Shown: in pieces, positions 13,814 to 19,756 of the stretch | Layout: each line of letters opens with the position of its first letter | How positions within the stretch are numbered: position 1 is the first letter of the stretch | Source of the DNA: Catenibacterium sp900764725 | Lineage (GTDB): Bacteria; Bacillota_I; Bacilli_A; Erysipelotrichales; Coprobacillaceae | Reading direction: 5' to 3' (one strand) | DNA: 19,756 nt | NCBI RefSeq assembly: GCF_934754625.1 | Contig: NZ_CAKVIU010000049.1 | Position numbers and translations under genes: made by a program | The notes under the pieces: generated by a model | Database searches by the model: none | What the model was told of the DNA's origin: nothing | What the model saw: the letters and a program-made list of their open reading frames with translations, nothing else

Positions 13814-14446
13814 CTATTCATTATCACACTTTTCTATATCCTTAATATCAGGGATGGAACCTAACTTAAATACATCACTATAATACTCACCATTGCAACA
13901 TTGAACAGTTCCATTAAACCCCTTATCAGACAATGTCTTCATTAAATCTTGTACCTGTTTTGCATCATCATCAGTCATAGAACCATCAAAATACAACATT
14001 AACTCAATCTTTGTATCCTTATCACTTATAAACTTATGATAATCTTTGATAAATCCTTTACGCTTATTACATTTTACACTCTGTACATCATATCTCATTG
14101 TGTTAGGAATTGTATTTCTTATATCCTCTAACAATGTCTCATAATGATATCCCTTTGATGCATCACTCTCTAATGTCTTATTCTTAATATTATATTCAAC
14201 ACCAAATTCATATTTCTCATCTTTCACATATACAGTTGCATAGAAGACTCCTTCATCATTCGTACCATAATCAGAACAACATAACTTATCATCAAAGTAA
14301 CGGCTATACTTCTTATTTATTATTGTTTCTACATATTCGGCCACTTCTTCATCATTCTTAAATTCACCTGAATATTTATCTTTTGTACAACCTGGTATAA
14401 ATATTATAGAAACAAGCGCTAAGACAGTTAATATACGTTTAATCAT
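13814..14446 (-). CDS. Putative lipoprotein, function unknown
   Basis: 210 residues from the ATG at 14446, chosen because GGAGG is 8 bases upstream and because it places a signal peptide at the very N-terminus (MIKRILTVLALVSIIFIPGC). The lipobox IPGC gives a lipidated Cys at residue 20, so the protein should be anchored on the outer face of the membrane. The mature part is charged, with many Asp/Lys/Tyr, no further membrane span, and cysteines (LCCSD, QCCNGEY). I do not recognise the family. An extended -10 promoter stands directly in front; the gene ends 79 bases before the fic start with no obvious terminator between. Confidence 0.78.
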   Translation of the reverse strand: MIKRILTVLALVSIIFIPGCTKDKYSGEFKNDEEVAEYVETIINKKYSRYFDDKLCCSDYGTNDEGVFYATVYVKDEKYEFGVEYNIKNKTLESDASKGYHYETLLEDIRNTIPNTMRYDVQSVKCNKRKGFIKDYHKFISDKDTKIELMLYFDGSMTDDDAKQVQDLMKTLSDKGFNGTVQCCNGEYYSDVFKLGSIPDIKDIEKCDNE

Positions 14447-14467
14447 ACCTGCATCCTCCATATTTTC

Positions 14468-14476
14468 ATTATAACA
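14468..14476 (-). promoter_or_regulatory. Extended -10 promoter of the lipoprotein gene
   Basis: Minus strand TGTTATAAT (14468-14476), followed 13 bases later by the GGAGG site. Confidence 0.6.
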
Positions 14477-14554
14477 GCAGAACATGATGAAATCGGTAAA
14501 ATATAATTTTTATAAAATTTTCATCAATCTAACACCTTTCTCCTTCTGTTACTA

Positions 14555-14560
14555 TATAAT
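14555..14560 (+). promoter_or_regulatory. -10 box upstream of the recombinase-core-like gene
   Basis: TATAAT 31 bases before the ATG at 14592, then AAAGGA at 14575-14580. A -35 is not evident. Confidence 0.45.
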
Positions 14561-14591
14561 ATATTTATACAACGAAAGGAATATTACAATT

Positions 14592-15008
14592 ATGGACTAT
14601 CTAGACTTTAGTGAACAAAACGAAGACACAAATTATGAATATTTAATTCTCTTCCAGGAAGATCTTGAAAATGCAGGACTGAAAGATAAAACTATCAATA
14701 ATCATCTATCTAATGCGAATCTGTTTATCAATGATTTTTTAATTTACCATATGGATGCAACTATGGAGGAAGGCGTTACTATGCTTGGTGACTTCCTTGG
14801 AGATTTCTTTATCCGTAAATGTATGTGGTCAACTCCTGCAACTGTTAAAACAACTGCTGCAAGTTTGAAGAAATTCTATAAGAGTATGGCAGATCATGGA
14901 AAGATAGAGAAAAAAGATTATGATTATGTATGTCGTGATATTAAGGAATCTATGGCATACTGGCAGGAAGCTTGTGCTGATTATAATAATCCAGACTTTC
15001 CATTCTAA
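14592..15008 (+). CDS. Stand-alone SAM-like (recombinase core-binding type) small protein
   Basis: 138 residues from the ATG at 14592 (AAAGGA 11 bases upstream); the longer reading frame from 14484 has no ribosome site and runs through the promoter. The sequence YLILFQEDLENAGLKDKTINNHLSNANLFINDFL and the later STPATVKTTAASLKKFYKSMADHGKI look like the N-terminal helical bundle (SAM-like, core-binding domain) of tyrosine recombinases. No catalytic domain with R...HxxR...Y follows: a strong terminator comes right after the stop. It may be a small DNA-binding protein of its own or the remnant of an integrase. Function unknown. Confidence 0.75.
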   Translation: MDYLDFSEQNEDTNYEYLILFQEDLENAGLKDKTINNHLSNANLFINDFLIYHMDATMEEGVTMLGDFLGDFFIRKCMWSTPATVKTTAASLKKFYKSMADHGKIEKKDYDYVCRDIKESMAYWQEACADYNNPDFPF

Positions 15009-15012
15009 ACAC

Positions 15013-15048
15013 ACATCCCTAGAAACATAAGTTTCTAGGGATGTTTTT
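15013..15048 (+). terminator. Strong terminator after the SAM-like gene
   Basis: A perfect 14-bp stem (15013-15026 with 15031-15044), loop ATAA, then TTTT. It also lies just after the convergent yggS stop. Confidence 0.88.
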
Positions 15049-15050
15049 AA

Positions 15051-15698
15051 TTATTCATCAAATAGTGCATGACCTAATCTCACCATTGTACTACCTTCTG
15101 CAACCGCAATAGGAAAGTCATGTGTCATACCCATTGATAGTTCAGTTAATTGATAGTGAGGATAAGATTCCTGTAGTTTTGTTAGTAAGTCTTTAGTTGC
15201 TTTAAAGTATTGTCTTGTTTCTTCTACTTCAATATTAGGAGCCATCATCATTAATCCTCTAGGATTTAAATGAGGTTTATCCTTTAAGTAGTCCATGACT
15301 TCATTCATTTCTTCTTCATTAAAGCCATGTTTAGATTCTTCTTTCGCAATATTAACCTGTAATAAGATATCCATAACTAAATCATGTTTAGCTGCCTGTT
15401 TCTCTATTTCATCAATTAATCTATAGTTTGCGACAGAATGAATCATCTGTACCTTATCAATAATATACTTTACTTTATTCGTCTGTAATGTACCAATAAA
15501 ATGCCATACACCTTTTCCATGATAGTCTTCATACTTCTTTAAGAAGTCCTGTACCTTGTTTTCACCATAGATCATAACACCACATTCTTCTAGCTTTTCT
15601 ACTTCTTTTTCATCAATATATTTAGTTGCTGCAACAAGCTTTGCTGGTTTAACAGCTTCTAATAATCTTTTAGTTTCTGTTTCATTTACTCTCATCAT
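15051..15698 (-). CDS. yggS: PLP homeostasis protein, YggS family
   Basis: PLP-binding protein that helps keep vitamin B6 and amino/keto acid pools in balance (YggS/YlmE/PROSC); cytosolic, no known catalytic turnover. 215 residues, slightly short for the family. PLP lysine in VAATKY (K26), YGENKVQDF, the HFIGTLQTNK loop, and the phosphate-binding SMGMTHDFPIAVAEGSTMVRLG near the C-terminus are all present. Start: ATG at 15698 with GAGGTGG six bases upstream; the next codon is also ATG. Before the TnpB insertion it stood 20 bases after the DUF3793 stop and was likely transcribed with it. Confidence 0.93.
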   Translation of the reverse strand: MMRVNETETKRLLEAVKPAKLVAATKYIDEKEVEKLEECGVMIYGENKVQDFLKKYEDYHGKGVWHFIGTLQTNKVKYIIDKVQMIHSVANYRLIDEIEKQAAKHDLVMDILLQVNIAKEESKHGFNEEEMNEVMDYLKDKPHLNPRGLMMMAPNIEVEETRQYFKATKDLLTKLQESYPHYQLTELSMGMTHDFPIAVAEGSTMVRLGHALFDE

Positions 15699-15718
15699 TT
15701 ATAACCACCTCGAAAACA

Positions 15719-15790
15719 TTATAATTCATTTAGGGTAAAAGAAAAAGGCTGATTATCAGCCTGATTAAGGATTTGTGATAAAGAATAGCC
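15719..15790 (-). pseudogene. Orphaned 3' end of the DUF3793 gene
   Basis: Minus strand 15790-15728 repeats the last codons of the DUF3793 gene exactly (GYSLSQILNQADNQPFSFTL and one more residue) and continues Asn-Glu-Leu-stop (stop 15719-15721). The intact gene copy at 17234-17296 runs instead into element DNA and ends four residues later (MAFD). So this fragment is the original gene end, separated from its gene by the insertion. Confidence 0.8.
15728..15790. repeat. 63-bp direct repeat, left of TnpB element
   Basis: Identical at all 63 positions to 17234-17296. The bases on each side differ (C versus T before, C versus T after), so the limits are sharp. Confidence 0.93.
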
Positions 15791-15895
15791 CTGCTCGTGA
15801 ACTATTACGACTTAATACTTCGTATTTGAAATCGTAGCTTCTAGGATGCTTTCGCATCTGTTTAAGAAGATTGATATTTTAGTCTCCACCTATTT
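15791..15895 (-). ncRNA. Candidate omega RNA / right-end structure
   Basis: Downstream of the tnpB stop, minus strand: a GATGC-GAAA-GCATC hairpin (15845-15858, GNRA loop) and a nested stem TACGA...TCGTA enclosing AATAC-GAA-GTATT (15806-15836). TnpB guide RNAs come from exactly this position, from the 3' end of tnpB into the transposon right end, with the guide formed by the flanking DNA. Here the guide would begin near 15790, inside the 63-bp repeat. The exact 5' end, probably within tnpB, cannot be set. Confidence 0.5.
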
Positions 15896-17143
15896 CTAGG
15901 CAATCCTTATTCTTATAGGCGTGTCCACTTCGCCTCTACTGTATAGGATATTCAAATCCACAACGCTACTTTTACGCATGATATTTAATGCACCATTTAC
16001 ATCTGCATTCAACACTTTTCCACTAGCTGTTCTGTACTGACCACGATGTATTCTCTTTCCACTGAAATGGTATTCTTCAGTATCACTCTTATAGACTGGC
16101 ATTACATCCTTATCCCAGAAGCTTGCTTTTGAAGTGTAAGATTCTTCCTGCATTACAAGTATGATGCCATTCAGTTCACAGAGATATTCAAGCTTGTCTC
16201 TCAGCTTCCCATATGGAATATTGACGAAAGTCTGATTGTTTCTTCTGCCTATGTTGGAATCCTTCTGAAATGTTTCATTATAGCCCACAACAAGAGTTCC
16301 AATATCATGATCGATACAGTAATCAATCACCCTGCGTGCAGTCTTGTTCATGTAGTCATTTATTCTATTGTTACGTCTGCGTGCTAATGCTTTCTGTCTG
16401 TTGGTTGGCTTCCTGCCAAAGTGCTGCTTATCCTTGATTGACTGTAATCTTGCATTTTCCTTGTTGAACCACTGGTTAATGGACTTCAGTCTTCTTCCAT
16501 CAATGATGAATGTTTCACCTTTACTTGATACTCCAGTGACAAGATTATTGATACCAAAATCTAATGCCAGTGCATTTGTTTTATTGAGATTCCTTTGAAT
16601 GCATTCAGCTTCATAGATGTACTGAATTTCAAAGAACCTGGCATCTGCCTTTGGTATGATACGTATTTCCTTCACTTTCTTATCAAGCAGTATAGGTGGA
16701 ACAGTAATCTCAACAGCCTTATGTGTCTTTCTAAAACTGTTTGAATATGGAAGTATGAGCTTATTCCCTTTAAGTCTTACAAATCCAATGACGAGTGTAG
16801 TATATCCATCCTTTGGAAGATAGCGTGGAAGTCTGCAGTCCTTGAGTGCATGCTTTCCCTGCTTTGCCTTTTTAAGTAGACTGAAGAATGATTTGAATGC
16901 ACCATCTACTTCCTTCAGTATCTGCTGTGCCATATTAGAATTAAGCGTTCTATAGTTATCAGACAACTTCAAAAAAGCATAATTCTTCTCATAATTGAGA
17001 TACTTGCCTTCTACAAAGTAATGCTGTCTGATGTTATAGATTGCCTGATTAGTGAGGTTCTTTGCGATATGACATAGTTCCTTGATGGAGCGATAGTCTT
17101 CCTTGGACAGATGCTTCACCTGTTGCTTTACTGTAAGATACAT
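15896..17143 (-). CDS. tnpB: TnpB RNA-guided nuclease, variant without zinc finger
   Basis: 415 residues: N-terminal helical/REC-like part (about 1-115), wedge-like strands (115-185), then RuvC. RuvC-I Asp is D195 (ALALDFGINN) and RuvC-III Asp is D381 (LNADVNGALNI). At the usual RuvC-II place the sequence is LVVGYNETFQ (284-293) without the standard Glu-Asp; a Glu pair in MQEESYTSKAS (E333/E334) could serve instead. The four zinc-binding cysteines are absent (SFWDKDVMPVY...FSGKR). These features mark a known TnpB subgroup with a rearranged active site rather than decay. ATG with AAAGGAG 8 bases upstream. TnpB cuts DNA guided by omega RNA and helps the element persist. Confidence 0.9.
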   Translation of the reverse strand: MYLTVKQQVKHLSKEDYRSIKELCHIAKNLTNQAIYNIRQHYFVEGKYLNYEKNYAFLKLSDNYRTLNSNMAQQILKEVDGAFKSFFSLLKKAKQGKHALKDCRLPRYLPKDGYTTLVIGFVRLKGNKLILPYSNSFRKTHKAVEITVPPILLDKKVKEIRIIPKADARFFEIQYIYEAECIQRNLNKTNALALDFGINNLVTGVSSKGETFIIDGRRLKSINQWFNKENARLQSIKDKQHFGRKPTNRQKALARRRNNRINDYMNKTARRVIDYCIDHDIGTLVVGYNETFQKDSNIGRRNNQTFVNIPYGKLRDKLEYLCELNGIILVMQEESYTSKASFWDKDVMPVYKSDTEEYHFSGKRIHRGQYRTASGKVLNADVNGALNIMRKSSVVDLNILYSRGEVDTPIRIRIA

Positions 17144-17218
17144 ATATCTAACTCCTTTCTATAGATTTAGGAAAAGAAGCTTTCTATATATCTTATACCC
17201 TCACTATTACAAAATTTC

Positions 17219-17806
17219 TCAATCAAAAGCCATATTTAGGGTAAAAGAAAAAGGCTGATTATCAGCCTGATTAAGGATTTGTGATAAAGAATAGCCTTTT
17301 TCATAAAGGAGTATGAATTCTTTTTTACAACAGTCAAATTGTTTAAAGAGGCTTTCTTTTTCACGTCTATTTTCATATACCTTCCAATAGCCACAACATT
17401 GACACTTCTTATGATGTATAAACCCCCATACATCAGCAAGTGGATAACCCAAAAATAACCCTATTTCGTGTGGATATTGACTCATCTCAAGACGTTTCTC
17501 TAGATGAGATAGAATATCATGATCAGGATAATCATATTGTTTCAGAAAGGATTGAATGTCTTTATTTGTCATTAAGTAATTGAGTGAGGAAGGCAGATAT
17601 ACATATACTGTATAACGACCATGAGTATAAAAGAGATTTATTCGTAATCCTTGAAGGTTAAGAATCTGATCATAATATTCTACAAGTTCATGAACATCTG
17701 AATATCTATTATCAAGATGAAACATACTACCTAACTTACGCTTGATCAAGGTAGGTGTGCAATGCGTAAGAAGAAGATGTTCAAATTGATGATATCCTAA
17801 GGTCAT
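17219..17806 (-). CDS. DUF3793 family protein
   Basis: 195 residues with the family signature HEIGLFLGYPLADVWGFI followed by a Cys-containing segment (KCQCCGYWKVYEN) and a conserved tail (FDCCKKEFILLYEKGYSLSQ). Biochemical function is unknown; members often neighbour flavodoxin-like genes, as here. It starts one base after the nrdI-like stop with no strong ribosome site of its own, so translation is probably coupled. The last four residues (MAFD) come from the inserted element; the ancestral end was Glu-Leu, still visible at 15719-15727. The protein is thus practically intact. Confidence 0.85.
   Translation of the reverse strand: MTLGYHQFEHLLLTHCTPTLIKRKLGSMFHLDNRYSDVHELVEYYDQILNLQGLRINLFYTHGRYTVYVYLPSSLNYLMTNKDIQSFLKQYDYPDHDILSHLEKRLEMSQYPHEIGLFLGYPLADVWGFIHHKKCQCCGYWKVYENRREKESLFKQFDCCKKEFILLYEKGYSLSQILNQADNQPFSFTLNMAFD
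17234..17296. repeat. 63-bp direct repeat, right of TnpB element
   Basis: Second copy of 15728-15790, lying in the 3' coding part of the DUF3793 gene. Confidence 0.93.
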
Positions 17807-17807
17807 A

Positions 17808-18152
17808 TTAAAGTAACTCTTTGATGGCTTCTACATCTTCATCAGTACCATCATTTTCTACTTTATAAAGACATGGAACATGATACTCTTCACTGATCTT
17901 ATCACCAGCTAAACAATAAGCTTCACCATATCCTGTATCACCAGATGCAATAACACCTTTAATAGATGGATTGTTTTCTAAGAAGTCTGATACTTCATAA
18001 GGAACATCTCCAAAGCCATCTGTATAAGTAAATAAGATATAGTCTTCAGATACTTTTTCTGTACCATCTTCAATATGTAATGCGTCTGTAATACCTAGTT
18101 TTCCAATTAATGCTTCTACATTTCCAGTTCTTGATGCATAGACTACTTTCAT
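17808..18152 (-). CDS. Flavodoxin-like protein, NrdI type
   Basis: 114 residues with the FMN phosphate loop ASRTGNVE (6-13), the FTYTDGFGDVP segment (41-51) and IASGDTGYGEAYCLAGDKIS, all close to NrdI, the small flavodoxin that supplies oxidant to assemble the Mn(III)2-tyrosyl radical of class Ib ribonucleotide reductase. No nrdE/nrdF lies nearby, and its partner here is DUF3793, so it could be another electron-transfer flavodoxin of the NrdI fold. ATG with AGGAGG six bases upstream. Two dyads cover the promoter, implying repressor control. Confidence 0.82.
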   Translation of the reverse strand: MKVVYASRTGNVEALIGKLGITDALHIEDGTEKVSEDYILFTYTDGFGDVPYEVSDFLENNPSIKGVIASGDTGYGEAYCLAGDKISEEYHVPCLYKVENDGTDEDVEAIKELL

Positions 18153-18163
18153 TGTTGACCTCC

Positions 18164-18183
18164 TAGTTAGTTCTTACTAACTA
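18164..18183. promoter_or_regulatory. Dyad operator 1 before the nrdI-like gene
   Basis: TAGTTAGT (18164-18171) and ACTAACTA (18176-18183), perfect 8-bp arms around TCTT, between the predicted transcription start and the ribosome site. Confidence 0.6.
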
Positions 18184-18188
18184 TCTAT

Positions 18189-18217
18189 AAGTTAGCATAT
18201 ACTAACTATATAATCAA
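18189..18217 (-). promoter_or_regulatory. nrdI-like operon promoter with overlapping dyad operator 2
   Basis: Minus strand TTGATT (18212-18217), 17-base spacer, TAACTT (18189-18194). A second dyad, AGTTAG (18190-18195) and CTAACT (18202-18207), overlaps the -10 and spacer. It shares the half-site GTTAG with operator 1, so one repressor could bind both. Confidence 0.5.
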
Positions 18218-18231
18218 GTGTTTTTTTGTAA

Positions 18232-18257
18232 ATTAAAAGACTGTTGATGTTCAACAG
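18232..18257 (-). terminator. Terminator after the duplicated membrane genes
   Basis: Minus strand CTGTTGA, three-base loop, TCAACAG (18241-18257), then CTTTTAATTT. It separates the secreted-protein operon from the nrdI-like operon. Confidence 0.7.
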
Positions 18258-18327
18258 CCTCATATTTGTATCTACAAATAAAGTATACCAATAATAGAAG
18301 AAATAGTGATTGGGCTTTTCCCATGTA

Positions 18328-18531
18328 TTAATTCTTTTTCTTATGAAGAAGATACATAGTTACTACAACTATAGAACAGGCGGTGTATACAGCAAAGAGA
18401 TTAAAATACAAGTCATAATCCTGCCATGCATTAAATACATACATAAATATCCATACATTTATTACGTTCAGTATAAAACACCCATAGGTTACTAAAAAGA
18501 ATAAAAATATTATCTTTAATAATTTCTTCAT
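18328..18531 (-). CDS. Small two-span membrane protein, paralogue B
   Basis: 67 residues with two hydrophobic spans (about 5-32 and 43-62) joined by FNAWQDYDLY, a positive start (MKKLLK) and a KKK tail. It is 51 of 67 identical to the next gene upstream. GAGGAG lies 8 bases before the ATG. I do not recognise the family. The topology, size and position behind a secreted protein would suit an immunity or accessory membrane protein, but that is speculation. Confidence 0.75.
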   Translation of the reverse strand: MKKLLKIIFLFFLVTYGCFILNVINVWIFMYVFNAWQDYDLYFNLFAVYTACSIVVVTMYLLHKKKN

Positions 18532-18570
18532 TTTATTATCTCCTCGTAATTCATTAAAACAATGCTTGCA

Positions 18571-18774
18571 TTAACTCTTTTTCTTATGCAGAAGATATAT
18601 AGTTACTACAACTATAGAACAAGCAGTGTATATACTAAAAAGCACGTTATACAGGTCAAAATCCTGCCATGCATTAAATACACACATGAATATCTCTAAA
18701 TTTATTAGAGTTAGTATATGACATCCATAAGTTATCAAAAAAAACAAAAATACTATCATTAATAATTTCTTCAT
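18571..18774 (-). CDS. Small two-span membrane protein, paralogue A
   Basis: 67 residues, same layout as the gene at 18328. The C-terminal part YTACSIVVVT-YLLHKKK is almost unchanged, while residues 19-31 and 43-48 vary most. The similarity continues into the ribosome site (AGGAGATAATAAAATG-like), so a unit of about 243 bp was duplicated in tandem. It follows the secreted protein gene by 28 bases, in the same operon. Confidence 0.75.
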   Translation of the reverse strand: MKKLLMIVFLFFLITYGCHILTLINLEIFMCVFNAWQDFDLYNVLFSIYTACSIVVVTIYLLHKKKS

Positions 18775-18802
18775 TTTATTATCTCCTTATAATTCATTAA
18801 GA

Positions 18803-19687
18803 TTATGAACAAGTCACAACACCACCACTTTTTTCAGGATACCCTGTATGGCGAGATTTCTTTGTGAGTACTATTCCTGCGGAAGACATACCTCTGGATA
18901 TACTAATTCCAAATCCAGTTGGAACTATGGATGATTTATGACTATATAAGTAACGCACATTGAAATATTTTAGTTTTCCACTTACGACTCCTGTTATAGA
19001 AAAAGAGCCATCGTACAAACATGCATAGTATTGATCACCTTTTACTTTTAATGGGAATGACCATCCATATGAACCAATAACATCTTGATTACCTTTATTA
19101 ATCGCTGACTTCGTCCATGTTTTTACACTCTTAGAGGATTTGAATTCCTTGTATTTTAATGAAGAAGTAACGAATGAAACTTCCTTAAAAATATGATTAT
19201 TATCTGCTTCATATGCCATCGCAAAAGAATCGTTTCCATAATCTTCAGGTGTTCCATTCCAGCTAAAGCTTACTGTTGCTTTTACAGTAGACAATCCTGT
19301 TTTCGCATCATAACTTAATATATTCTTCTTAACACTGAATTTAATTTTTGAAGATGCTTTTACAGACATTTCTTCTGTTCCATCATAATTCTTTATTGCA
19401 TCAATTTGAGAATTTGTATACTTATATCTTTTTAATTCCTCTCTTGATTTATCTTTTAATTCATAAATATGATTTTTAAAACAATCAATATCCTTTCCTG
19501 CTTTATTTAACTTCACTGCATTACTATGAGTTTCAGACAGCATATATCTTGATTTAGTTATATTGTATTCATTTTTCAAAAGAAGATATTGATTAATAAC
19601 TGTATCATCTGAAGCATCAACTTCAGTATTGGCCAGCGATACTGCACAAGCAACAGCCAAAAAAGAAAGCACAATTATTTTTTTCAT
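18803..19687 (-). CDS. Secreted protein of unknown function
   Basis: 294 residues from the ATG at 19687, chosen since GGAGG is five bases upstream and a signal peptide then begins at once (MKKIIVLSFLAVACAVSLA; likely cleavage near ANT or VDA, residues 19-25). The mature chain has a charged helical N-terminal third (YLLLKNEYNITKSRYMLSE), then a beta-rich part with many Ser/Thr/Tyr and repeated aromatic patterns (KIKFSVKKNILSYDAKTG, GSYGWSFPLKVKGDQYYA), and ends GGVVTCS with a single late Cys. No anchor, LPXTG or enzyme motif seen. It leads an operon with two paralogous membrane proteins. Confidence 0.78.
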   Translation of the reverse strand: MKKIIVLSFLAVACAVSLANTEVDASDDTVINQYLLLKNEYNITKSRYMLSETHSNAVKLNKAGKDIDCFKNHIYELKDKSREELKRYKYTNSQIDAIKNYDGTEEMSVKASSKIKFSVKKNILSYDAKTGLSTVKATVSFSWNGTPEDYGNDSFAMAYEADNNHIFKEVSFVTSSLKYKEFKSSKSVKTWTKSAINKGNQDVIGSYGWSFPLKVKGDQYYACLYDGSFSITGVVSGKLKYFNVRYLYSHKSSIVPTGFGISISRGMSSAGIVLTKKSRHTGYPEKSGGVVTCS

Positions 19688-19703
19688 ATTTTCCTCCATT
19701 TCC

Positions 19704-19722
19704 CCGCGCCTTCGTTGCGCGG
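19704..19722 (-). promoter_or_regulatory. GC-rich hairpin in the 5' leader of the secreted-protein gene
   Basis: Minus strand CCGCGC, seven-base loop, GCGCGG, just before the GGAGG site. It is strikingly GC-rich for this genome. A TATATT lies upstream near 19727-19736, so the hairpin would form the first part of the message and may stabilise it or modulate initiation. Confidence 0.5.
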
Positions 19723-19756
19723 ACACAAATATATAATCAAACTCAAATCCACCAAA

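Larger units (their letters stand above)
15791..17233 (-). mobile_element. tnpB-only IS200/IS605-type (IS1341-like) element between 63-bp repeats
   Basis: About 1.44 kb holding tnpB alone; no tnpA (Y1 transposase) fits in the 90 bases left upstream. The element lies in the direction of the split operon. Its right end (15791-15895) has stable hairpins, as expected for a transposon end/omega RNA. On the minus strand, TTGAT (17222-17226), the target motif of some TnpB systems such as ISDra2, lies near the left end, so the true left edge may be 17221. Elements of this family normally make no target duplication, so the 63-bp repeats need another explanation. Confidence 0.75.

Noticed and set aside
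14484..14591. N-terminal extension of the SAM-like protein
   Set aside because: It has no ribosome site and includes the TATAAT at 14555; the hydrophobic extension does not fit the fold.
17236..17439. 67-codon minus-strand ORF inside the DUF3793 gene
   Set aside because: Out-of-frame overlap with a recognised family protein; no ribosome site.

Overview
The window looks like chromosomal DNA from a low-GC Gram-positive bacterium. The housekeeping genes (prs, glmU, ispE, rsmA, rnmV, niaR, yggS, nrdI-like) have Bacillota-type neighbours and strong AGGAGG-like ribosome sites. A gut anaerobe of the Erysipelotrichales/Coprobacillaceae kind is my best guess. That placement is inference; no rRNA gene is present to settle it.

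Layout. (1) 1-1386: three tandem units of about 480 bp. Each encodes a 28-residue hydrophobic peptide from a TTG codon, a perfect or near-perfect terminator hairpin, and a convergent minus-strand promoter. That promoter would make a ~60-nt RNA through the same hairpin whose 5' part is complementary to the peptide's start-codon region. This is the architecture of par/Fst-type type I toxin-antitoxin loci, in triplicate, with a peptide unlike classical Fst. The third copy has lost its ribosome-binding site. (2) 1397-5540, minus strand: rsmA-ispE, then a terminator, then glmU-prs. (3) 5577-7251, mostly plus strand: niaR facing away from rsmA, a small membrane gene on the minus strand, and a padR-DUF1700-like pair behind a dyad operator. 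(4) 7275-12403, minus strand: an operon of a 1408-residue double 2-hydroxyacyl-CoA dehydratase activase-like protein, an unknown 106-residue protein and rnmV. (5) 12634-15008: a class II Fic protein and a lipoprotein (minus), then a stand-alone recombinase-core-like small protein (plus). (6) 15051-18217, minus strand: what was probably an operon nrdI-like/DUF3793/yggS, now split by a tnpB-only IS200/IS605-type element that sits between 63-bp perfect direct repeats. (7) 18328-19726, minus strand: a secreted protein of unknown function followed by two tandemly duplicated 67-residue membrane proteins.

How parts work together. rsmA and rnmV both serve ribosome maturation and are often neighbours, but here about 1.7 kb of regulatory genes separates them. 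prs and glmU provide PRPP and UDP-GlcNAc; ispE serves the MEP isoprenoid pathway. The two regions most worth follow-up are the triple type I toxin-antitoxin-like array and the unusual TnpB insertion. All assignments come from reading motifs and base pairing by eye; no database search was possible.
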